A DNA stretch of 64,000 bases from the NCBI GenBank assembly GCA_023150875.1, contig JAKLKC010000009.1, forward strand, positions 93,120 through 157,119, in the 5' to 3' direction. This DNA comes from Myxococcota bacterium. Its GTDB lineage: Bacteria; Myxococcota_A; UBA796; UBA9615; JAKLKC01. Positions 1-7,304 of the stretch are shown here, in pieces. Position numbers and translations under genes: made by a program. The first letter of the stretch is position 1, and every line of letters starts with the position of its first letter. The notes under the pieces were generated by a model. It made no database searches. It worked only from the letters and a program-made list of their open reading frames with translations, and was not told the origin of the DNA.

Positions 1-4
1 GCCG

Positions 5-3000
5 ATGTCCGCCGACTGGCACGACGTGCTCGCCAGCCTTCCCCCCGAGGCCCACCGGGCGTGGCAGCCCGCCGAGACCCTGTCGGCGGGGTGCGGGGCC
101 TGGGGAGAGGTCGCCGGGACGTCGGCGCGGGATCGGGGCTGGGTCGTCCTGAGGCTCAGGGCGGGGGTGCCGGGGGAGCCCCCGGGGGTCCTCGCCGCCG
201 CCGCCTCCCGGGCCCGGCGGGTCCGGGAGGTGGAGTGCCCCCACCTCGCCGCCGTCCACGACGTGATCGAGACCCCGGCGGGCCTCGCCCTGGTGCTGGA
301 GCGGGTCCGGGGGCGCCCCTTCGACCTCTGGCTGGCGGAGGCGGCCCCGGACCTGGCCGCCGCCCTGGACGCCCTGGGCCGGGCGGCGGCGGCGGTGGCC
401 TCCCTCCACGGCGCCGGGATCGTCCACGCCGCCCTGTGCCCCGAGGCGGTCCGGGTCGAGGACGACGGCGGCGTCCGGGTCCACGGCGCCGCCCCCCTGC
501 CGGACGAGCCGATGGGGGCCCGGGGGAGGCGCTTCGTGGCCCCCGAGCTGGCCGCGGGGTTCCCCCCCCTCCCCTCCGCCGACGTCTACTCCCTGGGCCG
601 GCTGCTGGAGGAGGCCCTGGCCGCCGTCCCGTCGCCGCCGGGCGCCGCCGGCCCCCTGCGGGCCCTGGCGACCCGGGCGCTGGGGGATCGCCGGGAGCGG
701 CTCCCCGACGCCCGCGCCTTCCTGGAGGGGCTCATCGCCGCGTGGCCCGAAGAGTCCCCCTCCGCCCCCCGCGCCGCGGCGCCGACTCCCCCGAGGGAGG
801 CCCTGCCCGAACTGGAGCTGGACCCCGATCCCCCCGCCCTCCCCGCGCCGCCGCCCGCCCCGCCGCCCACCCCGCCGCCCGCCCCGCCCCCCTCCCCGCC
901 GCCTCCGCGCTCCCCCCGGGAGGCGGGCCCCACCCCCGCGCCCCGGGAGGTCCGGTGGCGGCTGCTGGGGGAGCCCTCCCGGGAGGGGCCGGTGGAGGTG
1001 CTCCTGGACGCGCTGCCGGGGCGGGCGCCGGTCCTGGACGAGCTGGCCGCGACCCTGCGCCGGGCCGCCCTGGGCCGCCGGACCCTGTGCTGCCTGCTGG
1101 CCGGGGAGATCTCCCCGGGAGGACGGCGGGTGCGGATCTGGACGGCGCTGTCCCCCGAGGAGCTGCCCGCGGGCGCCGCCCCCGCGGACCTGCTGGCGGC
1201 GCGGATCTCCGACGCCCGCCGCGCCGGGGTGGGCTCCCGCCCCGACGGCGTCCCCCTCCACGTCGTGGGTTACGCCGTGCTGGGCGGGGATCCCCACGCT
1301 CCCCCCACCCGCCCGGGGCGACTCGACCTGGCCGTCGCCCTCCTGATGGACGGGGGCGGCGGGGCGGGGTCCCGGCGCTTCGCCCTGTACACCCGGGACG
1401 CCGGGGACGAGGGGAGGTCCCTGCCCCTCCCCGGCGCCCGGGCCGCCACCCTGGCGGATCGGGCCACGGAGGAGGCGTGGTTGCCGCTGCTCCCACCGGC
1501 CCCCCCCGTGCGCCGCCTCGCCCCGGCCCGACCCTCCCCCGCCACCGTCGTCCGCCGCGGGCCCGCCCCTCCGTCCCATCGCCGCCGGGCTCTGGTCCTG
1601 GGCGCCCTGGTGCTCCTGGCGGTGGTGGGCCTCGCCGCCGCCCTGGGCCTGGGCGCCCGGGCGCGCCCCATCACCCCCGAGGGGTTCGCGGCCACCGCTC
1701 GGCTGGAGGAGGGGACCCCCTTCTGGCGTCGGCCCCCGGGGATCGCGCCGGGCGGCGGCGACGTGCTCTACACCCTGGCCTTCGCGGAGGGCCACGATCC
1801 CCGCCGCCACCCTCCCTCGGGGTACGCCCTCCACCTCTCCCGGCCCGGGGCGCCCCCCCTGGAGGTCCCCGCCGAGGAGGTGGAGCCCGGCCTGTGGGGC
1901 TTCACCGCGGACGGGAGGGATCCCCTGTGGAGCGCAGGCGAGGGGAGGATCGCGGCGGCGCTGCGCCATCTCGGCGGCGAGCCGGTGTGGGCGGCCGATC
2001 TCCCCTTCGGCGGCGCCGAGCCCCCCGCCCCGGTGCCGCCTCCCCCGCCAGCCTCGCCACGGGTGGGGACCCCGCCCCGGCTGTCCCTGGCGGGATCGGC
2101 GGCGGGCGGGGGCGCCCCGCTGCTCCTCTCCCACCGGGACGGGGGCCGGGCCTTCGGCGAGAGGGTGACGCTGGGGGCGGATCGCGGCGGGACGGTGTCC
2201 CTGGAGGTCCGGGCGGCGGGGCGGGCCTGCGACGGGGGCGCGCTGGAGGTGGGGCGGGGGAGCACCGACGCCACCGCCGCGGTCGTCGAGGCAGCGGGGC
2301 GTTGCTCCACCCTCCTGGCGGCCCACGGCGGCCGGGCCGAGATCCGGGCGCGGGCGGGGAGCGGAGCGGCGGCCAAGGCCGAGATCGTGTGGGCCGACGA
2401 CTGGTTCCAGCCCCTCCCCCGGGGCGAGGTACCCCGGCGGGGGGCGGACCTGCTGGGCCGGATCCGGCTGCGGGGCGCCTTCACCGCCGGGGAGCTCCGG
2501 GCCCGGGTCAGTGGCCGGGAGGTCCAGGGCGCCGCCCTGGCGCTCCCGCGCCCGGGGTGGATCGACCAGGACGTCACCACCGAGGTGGAGAAGCTGCTCC
2601 GGGACGCCGAGGCCCTGGGGGTGGACCTGGAGGGGCCCCCCGTGGTCCGCCTGGAACTGCTGGCCGGGGCTGCCCGCCTCGGGATCGACCTGGTGCGCGC
2701 GGACCTCGCCGACGGGCCCCGGCTGCTCCGGGAGGGGGCGTGGAGGCTCCTGTGCGTCTCGGCCCGGGACGCCGCCGGGGTCCCGGCGGAGGGGATCGCG
2801 GTCTTCGTGGACGGGTGGGGGCGGGTGGAGGCGGCCCCGGACTGCGCCTCCCCCGAGAGGTTCCGGCGCGTGTGGCCCGAGGAGGTGCGGGTGGGCCTCG
2901 CCCCTGCGGGCGGCCTTCTCGTCCAGGCCCGCGCCCGGGTGGGGACCCGGAGGGCGGTGGCGCTGGAGTGCCGCACGGGCGGGGCGGAGACGGGCGGGAT

Positions 3001-3082
3001 CGGCTGCCTCCCCCGGGAGGTGGCCGTGGAGGGCGAGGCGTGGGCGGAGCGGGTGCTCTCCATCCTGAGGAGCGGGACGTGA
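5..3082 (+). CDS. Membrane-anchored Ser/Thr pseudokinase (CIS operon)
   Basis: This 1025-residue protein has an N-terminal bacterial Ser/Thr-kinase fold (about residues 25-245), a proline-rich linker (about 255-315), a middle domain, one membrane helix (about 528-550) and a C-terminal region of about 470 residues. C-lobe landmarks APE (179-181) and DVYSLG (193-198) are present. The catalytic HRD Asp is Ala (HAALCPE, 141-147), the following Asn is Ala, and no DFG motif is visible, so it is probably a pseudokinase that binds or scaffolds. It is the first gene seen of an operon whose next genes overlap by 4 bp and include a CIS-type AAA+ ATPase and an FHA protein. T6SS use a kinase/FHA pair for post-translational control; a similar wiring here is inference. 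The start is 4 bp from the window edge, so an earlier start cannot be excluded. Confidence 0.75.
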   Translation: MSADWHDVLASLPPEAHRAWQPAETLSAGCGAWGEVAGTSARDRGWVVLRLRAGVPGEPPGVLAAAASRARRVREVECPHLAAVHDVIETPAGLALVLERVRGRPFDLWLAEAAPDLAAALDALGRAAAAVASLHGAGIVHAALCPEAVRVEDDGGVRVHGAAPLPDEPMGARGRRFVAPELAAGFPPLPSADVYSLGRLLEEALAAVPSPPGAAGPLRALATRALGDRRERLPDARAFLEGLIAAWPEESPSAPRAAAPTPPREALPELELDPDPPALPAPPPAPPPTPPPAPPPSPPPPRSPREAGPTPAPREVRWRLLGEPSREGPVEVLLDALPGRAPVLDELAATLRRAALGRRTLCCLLAGEISPGGRRVRIWTALSPEELPAGAAPADLLAARISDARRAGVGSRPDGVPLHVVGYAVLGGDPHAPPTRPGRLDLAVALLMDGGGGAGSRRFALYTRDAGDEGRSLPLPGARAATLADRATEEAWLPLLPPAPPVRRLAPARPSPATVVRRGPAPPSHRRRALVLGALVLLAVVGLAAALGLGARARPITPEGFAATARLEEGTPFWRRPPGIAPGGGDVLYTLAFAEGHDPRRHPPSGYALHLSRPGAPPLEVPAEEVEPGLWGFTADGRDPLWSAGEGRIAAALRHLGGEPVWAADLPFGGAEPPAPVPPPPPASPRVGTPPRLSLAGSAAGGGAPLLLSHRDGGRAFGERVTLGADRGGTVSLEVRAAGRACDGGALEVGRGSTDATAAVVEAAGRCSTLLAAHGGRAEIRARAGSGAAAKAEIVWADDWFQPLPRGEVPRRGADLLGRIRLRGAFTAGELRARVSGREVQGAALALPRPGWIDQDVTTEVEKLLRDAEALGVDLEGPPVVRLELLAGAARLGIDLVRADLADGPRLLREGAWRLLCVSARDAAGVPAEGIAVFVDGWGRVEAAPDCASPERFRRVWPEEVRVGLAPAGGLLVQARARVGTRRAVALECRTGGAETGGIGCLPREVAVEGEAWAERVLSILRSGT

Positions 3083-4683
3083 CGGCGGATCCCGCTCCGC
3101 TCCAGGCGGATCCCGAGGGGGGCGCGGACGACCCGCGGCTGCGCGCGCTGTCGGAGCGGGCGTCGAGGCTCGCCCGGGCGCTGGGGGCTTCGGCTCCACG
3201 GCCCGGGCCCCTCGTGCCGGTGCCCCTGGCCGCGGCGATGCCCGAGCCGCTCCGCCGCCTCGCGGGGCGCCTGGGCCTCGACCCCCTCGAGGGGGAGGTC
3301 CTGCGCCTCGTCGCCTCCGCCGACCTCGATCCCCGCGCCGGTCCCGCGTGGGTGGCGTGGAGGGGGGGCGGATCGCCACGGCCCTCCACCCACGACCTGG
3401 TCGCGTTCCTCGCGCCCGTCTCGCCCCCCGAGGCCGTGCTGGTGCGGCTCGCCCCGGGGGGCCGACTGCGCCGCTCCGGCGTCCTGGCGGGGCCCGAGCC
3501 GTCGTCGCCGGGCACCGGGGCCCCCCTCCTGGCGGAGCCGCTGCGGGCCGCGGACGCGGCGGTGGCGGCGGTGCTGGGGTGGACGGCGGTGGACCGGTCC
3601 CTCGCGGGGAAGGCGTCGGTGGCGGAGGGGGCCGAGGGAGGGATCGCCGTGCGCCCCGCGGCCCTGCTCACCGATCCCGAAGCCCCGGATCGGGCCCTGC
3701 GGATCGCCCGGGACTCCGCCCTGTTGGGGCTGCCGGTCACGGTGGAGGGCGAGGACGGACGGCCCTTCGCGCGCCTGCCGGTTCCGGTGACCGCCGAAGC
3801 CGTCCTGGACGCCTGCCGCCGCGCCTCCCGCGCCGACGCCGGCCCCCTCGCCCGGCGGGTCCACCCCCGCCTGGGGTGGGACGACCTGGTGGTGTCCGAG
3901 GCCGCCTGCCGCCAGCTCCGGGCGCTGTGCGCCGTCCACGAGCACCGGGGGCGGGTGCTGGACGGCTGGGGCTTCGGGCGGCGGGGAAGGGGGAGGGGGG
4001 CCCGGGGGCTGTTCTGCGGGCCGCCGGGCACCGGCAAGACCCTCGCCGCCGAGGTCGTCGCCCACCAGCTCGGGATGGACCTCCTCCACGTGGACGTCTC
4101 CCAGTGCGTGAGCAAGTGGCTGGGGGAGACCGAGAAGAACCTGTCCCGGGCCTTCGAGGCCGCCGAGGCGATCCCCGCGGTCCTGTTCTTCGACGAGGCG
4201 GACGCCCTGTTCGGCGAGAGGACCCGGGCGGCGAGCGCCCAGGACCGCTACGCCAACCTCGAGGTCGCCTTCCTGCTCCAGCGGATCGAGGCCTCCGACG
4301 CCGTGGTGCTCCTGGCCACCAACCTGCGGCGGAACCTGGACGACGCCTTCGTGCGGCGCCTGCACCAGGTGGTGGAATTCCCCAGTCCCGACGCGATGTT
4401 GCGCGCCCGGCTGTGGCGGCGGGAGCTCCCCCCCGAGGCCCCCTTCGACCCCGACGTGGACCCCGAGGACCTGGGGCGACGCTTCCCCCTCGCCGGGGGT
4501 TCCATCCGCAACGCCGCCCTCAAGGCGGCCTTCGGGGCCGCGGCGGAGGACCGGGCGATCACCCGGCGCGACCTGTTCGCCGCCGTCGCCGCGGAGGTCC
4601 GGGCGGGGGGCCGCGTGCCGGACCGGGCGGCGTTCGCGCCCTTCGACGACCTGCTGGACGACGTCCGCCCGGAGGGGGTGTGA
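3079..4683 (+). CDS. AAA+ ATPase of the contractile injection system (Afp15-like)
   Basis: This 534-residue protein has a non-catalytic N-terminal half (about 1-290) and one C-terminal AAA+ module. Visible motifs are Walker A GPPGTGKT (about 314-321), Walker B with FFDEAD (Asp372, Glu373), sensor-1 LLATN and an arginine-finger region DDAFVRRL. AAA+ ATPases of this layout are near-universal in extracellular CIS loci (Afp15/Pvc15), where they are thought to help assemble or load the particle. The GTG start at 3079 overlaps the previous stop as GTGA. The much longer open frame upstream in this phase is an antiparallel-type artefact of the GC content. Alone it could be a generic CDC48-type ATPase; the spike gene in the same operon supports the CIS assignment. 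Confidence 0.85.
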   Translation: MTADPAPLQADPEGGADDPRLRALSERASRLARALGASAPRPGPLVPVPLAAAMPEPLRRLAGRLGLDPLEGEVLRLVASADLDPRAGPAWVAWRGGGSPRPSTHDLVAFLAPVSPPEAVLVRLAPGGRLRRSGVLAGPEPSSPGTGAPLLAEPLRAADAAVAAVLGWTAVDRSLAGKASVAEGAEGGIAVRPAALLTDPEAPDRALRIARDSALLGLPVTVEGEDGRPFARLPVPVTAEAVLDACRRASRADAGPLARRVHPRLGWDDLVVSEAACRQLRALCAVHEHRGRVLDGWGFGRRGRGRGARGLFCGPPGTGKTLAAEVVAHQLGMDLLHVDVSQCVSKWLGETEKNLSRAFEAAEAIPAVLFFDEADALFGERTRAASAQDRYANLEVAFLLQRIEASDAVVLLATNLRRNLDDAFVRRLHQVVEFPSPDAMLRARLWRRELPPEAPFDPDVDPEDLGRRFPLAGGSIRNAALKAAFGAAAEDRAITRRDLFAAVAAEVRAGGRVPDRAAFAPFDDLLDDVRPEGV

Positions 4684-5651
4684 ACGCCCCGGGACGAGGG
4701 GGCGGAGGCGATCTCCGCCTGGCGGAAGCCCTCGTCGTGCCGGGGGCCGGGCCGGTCTACGCGCCGCTCCTGGCGGCCCTGGGGGTGGCCGCCGGCGCCT
4801 GCCTCGCGGTCCTCCCCGGGCTGTCGAGCGCCCTGGCCGCGACCCCGGCGGAGGCGGGGTTCCTCGGCGCCGCGTGGGTGGGGGCGGCGACGGGCGGCGC
4901 CGCGGCGGCCGTCCGGACCCGCGCCCGCGCTCCCCGGCGGAGGGGACCGCCCCCCGCCGTGACCGGCGCCGCCACCGGGGCCGCCGCCGGCGCCCTGGGC
5001 CTCGCCGCGGCGGGGATCGCCTGGGGGTGGAGCCACGCCGCGTGGCCGACGCACTTCGGGGCGACCCTGGCCGGGTCCGCGGCGGTGGGGGGCGCGCTGC
5101 TGGGGATCGGGGCGGGGGCGGCGCTGGGGGCCCGGGCCAGCCTCGCCGCCGCGGGGATCGGGGCCCTCGCCGCCGCGGCCCTGGCGGCCCTGGGGCCGGT
5201 GCCCGGCGCGGCGGCGGGGATGGACGCCGGGGTGGCCCTCGCCTTCGGGACGTGGCCGGGGGCCGTGGCCCTCGCGGCGGGGGCGAGCCTCGCCGCGGTG
5301 CTCGCGCCCTCCTCCGGTCCCTGGATCGGGGTGCGGAGCGGCCGGCGCGCGGGGTGGGTGGCGCCGGTCCCGGAGGGGGGGCTCCGCCTGGGGAGCAGCA
5401 AGCGGCTGAGCGACCTGTACCTGCCCGCCTCCGAGGGGGTGGCGCCCCGCCACGCCGAGGTCCGCCGCGTGAGGGGGATCCTGGTGCTCACGTCGCTGTG
5501 CGGGGGCGAGCATGGCGTGAACGTGGACTCCGGCGGAAGGGTCCAGGCGGCCCCCGGCGGCACCCGCGTCCCCCTCGCCCCCGGGGACCGGATCGAGCTG
5601 CGGGGGCCCGAGGGGAGCGTCTGGTTGGACGTGGGGGGAGCGGGGCCATGA
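4680..5651 (+). CDS. Polytopic membrane protein with C-terminal FHA domain
   Basis: This 323-residue protein has about six hydrophobic segments (residues about 20-220) rich in Ala and Gly, followed by a soluble C-terminal FHA-like domain (about 230-323). The FHA call rests on the RLGSS start, the PRHAEVRR strand and the late GDRIEL strand, which match the usual GR-S-H-N layout loosely. FHA domains bind phosphothreonine peptides. With a neighbouring pseudokinase the partner may be phosphorylated elsewhere, or binding may be phospho-independent. The GTG start at 4680 overlaps the AAA+ stop (GTGA), and the gene ends in an ATGA overlap with the next. It probably sits in the inner membrane with the FHA domain in the cytoplasm. 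Confidence 0.7.
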   Translation: MNAPGRGGGGDLRLAEALVVPGAGPVYAPLLAALGVAAGACLAVLPGLSSALAATPAEAGFLGAAWVGAATGGAAAAVRTRARAPRRRGPPPAVTGAATGAAAGALGLAAAGIAWGWSHAAWPTHFGATLAGSAAVGGALLGIGAGAALGARASLAAAGIGALAAAALAALGPVPGAAAGMDAGVALAFGTWPGAVALAAGASLAAVLAPSSGPWIGVRSGRRAGWVAPVPEGGLRLGSSKRLSDLYLPASEGVAPRHAEVRRVRGILVLTSLCGGEHGVNVDSGGRVQAAPGGTRVPLAPGDRIELRGPEGSVWLDVGGAGP

Positions 5652-6793
5652 GGGGGGATCCCCACGTCGCCCGCGGAGACTCCCGGGGCGGGTCGCAGGC
5701 GGCGCCTCCTCCCGAAGGCTCCGCCGTCGCGCCGTCGCCGGACGGGGGCCCGCGGGCTCGGGGCGGGGTGGCCGCGGCGGTGCTCCTGTTCGCGTCCCTG
5801 GCGGCCGCCCCCGCCGCGGGGGAGGGTCCGGAGCGCGCGCCCCCGGGCGGGGAGCCCCGGACTCCGGCGGCGACGGTGGACCTGGCGGAGCGGCGTCCCG
5901 CTCCCGCCCTCCTCGCCCCGGGGGGGGCCGCCGGTGCGCCCGCCCTGGTGGCGGTGGTGGCCCCTCCCGAGCCCTGCCCCGGCCCGCCCGTCGCCCCCGC
6001 CGCGGGACCCGGAGGGGGAGCCGGATCCCCCGGGACCTGCCTGTGGATCGTGGTCGCCGATGCGGGAGGGACACCGCGGACGGACCTGGGCGGGCGCCCG
6101 CTGCGGGTGAAGACCCGGGGGGCCTCGTGGACCTCCGGCTCGGGGCTGGAGGTCCGGTCTCCCGATCCCGAGGGAGGGCGCCCGGTGGTGGCCCGGATCC
6201 GGGCGGCCCGCGCCGCGGCGGGGATCGTGCCGGGCGTGGTCGGGCGGCTGGGCGAGGCGGGGATCGTCGCCCTGACGGACGCTCCGGGCCGGCCGGTCCC
6301 GGGACCGCCCCGGGGCTCCGTCCCCGTCCTGGTGGACCTTTCCCACCCCCCGGAAGAGGCGGGCCCCGAGTGGGGATGGAACGCCGCCCGGGTCCGGATC
6401 GCCCGGGGAGCGGAGCCGCAGACCCGCGTAGGACCGCCGGATCCCGGCTGGCGCGCCCACCTGCTCCTCCCCGATCTCCAGGTCGCCCCCGAGGCGGTGG
6501 CCCGGGCCCTGGCGCCCCTCCGCGGGGCGTTCCGCGTGAGGGTGCCCGCGGTCCTCCCCCCGGACGGCCTCCTGCGGGTCGAGCTCCTCCCCCCTCCCGC
6601 GGAGGTCCCGGCGCCGGAGCCGGGCGCGGGGGGCGGGGCGACGGGGATCGAGGGGTTCCCGGCCCGGTGGGCGCTGCTGTGCGCCCTGGCCTGGGCCCTG
6701 CTCCTGCCGGCGGCGCTCCCCCGCACGGCCCCCCCATCCCCGGCCGGGGATCCCCCGCCGCCGGGGCGTCCCGCAGAGGAGGAGGTCCGATGA
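5648..6793 (+). CDS. Proline-rich membrane protein of unknown function (CIS operon)
   Basis: I do not recognise a family in this 381-residue protein. A hydrophobic segment near residues 38-58 looks like a signal anchor. It is followed by a long Pro/Gly/Ala-rich region, a possible beta-rich domain (about 140-320) and a second hydrophobic helix close to the C terminus (about 340-360, ending in a proline-rich tail). This places most of the chain outside the cytoplasm. The ATG at 5648 overlaps the FHA gene stop, and its own stop overlaps the next start, so it is co-translated with the CIS accessory genes. It may be part of an envelope anchor together with the pseudokinase and FHA proteins; that is inference from topology and position only. 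Confidence 0.6.
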   Translation: MRGDPHVARGDSRGGSQAAPPPEGSAVAPSPDGGPRARGGVAAAVLLFASLAAAPAAGEGPERAPPGGEPRTPAATVDLAERRPAPALLAPGGAAGAPALVAVVAPPEPCPGPPVAPAAGPGGGAGSPGTCLWIVVADAGGTPRTDLGGRPLRVKTRGASWTSGSGLEVRSPDPEGGRPVVARIRAARAAAGIVPGVVGRLGEAGIVALTDAPGRPVPGPPRGSVPVLVDLSHPPEEAGPEWGWNAARVRIARGAEPQTRVGPPDPGWRAHLLLPDLQVAPEAVARALAPLRGAFRVRVPAVLPPDGLLRVELLPPPAEVPAPEPGAGGGATGIEGFPARWALLCALAWALLLPAALPRTAPPSPAGDPPPPGRPAEEEVR

Positions 6794-6975
6794 TCCCGCC
6801 CCCACCCGATCCCTCGCCCGGGGAGGTCGCGTCCCTCCCCATCGCGGCCCCTCCCGGGCCGCCCTCCCCCGGCGCGCCCCGGGCCGAGTGGGTGGAGTTC
6901 CTGGCCGAGGCCGTCCTGACCCGGCTCCTCCGGGAAGAGGCGGCCACCTCCGAGGCCCGGGGAGAGGCCCGATGA
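6790..6975 (+). CDS. Small CIS-operon protein with C-terminal amphipathic helix
   Basis: This 61-residue protein has a proline-rich N-terminal half and a C-terminal helix containing EWVEFLAEAVLTRLLREE. The helix resembles the last residues of the large disordered protein two genes downstream (SWVDDVYRAVLRRMAEE). Both stop/start junctions are ATGA overlaps, which makes it a real gene despite its size. No known family is recognised. It may compete with or cap the same docking site as the large protein. Confidence 0.55.
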   Translation: MIPPPPDPSPGEVASLPIAAPPGPPSPGAPRAEWVEFLAEAVLTRLLREEAATSEARGEAR

Positions 6976-7304
6976 GCCCCGGCGCGGGGACGGATCCCTC
7001 CCCGGCGGCGGCCCCCGGAGCGGGCGGGGGTGGTTCCGGCGAGGTCCGGGTGGAGCTGCTGCCGGGGCTGAGCCTCGCCCTGAGGCTGGAGCCCGGCGGC
7101 GTCTTGAGGGTGGCGGTCCTTGCCTCGCCGGAGGTCCGCGCCCTGCGCGTGGAGGTCCCCCCCCTGGAGGTGGCCGCCGCGGGGAGCCTGGTCCTGCGGG
7201 GGGAGGCGGTGGAGATCGCCTCCGGGACCCACCTGGACGCCCGCGCCGAGGGGCAGGTCCGGCTGTGGGGCGAGGACGTCGTGGAGGACCCTCAGGGCCG
7301 ATGA
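6972..7304 (+). CDS. Small beta-rich protein (CIS operon)
   Basis: This is a 110-residue protein with a short Gly/Pro-rich N terminus followed by alternating hydrophobic and charged residues typical of beta strands (about residues 25-100). The pattern of short valine/leucine strands resembles the C-terminal part of the spike protein encoded downstream, but I see no diagnostic motif. It overlaps both neighbours by ATGA. Function unknown; a small structural piece of the spike or baseplate is one possibility. Confidence 0.55.
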   Translation: MSPGAGTDPSPAAAPGAGGGGSGEVRVELLPGLSLALRLEPGGVLRVAVLASPEVRALRVEVPPLEVAAAGSLVLRGEAVEIASGTHLDARAEGQVRLWGEDVVEDPQGR

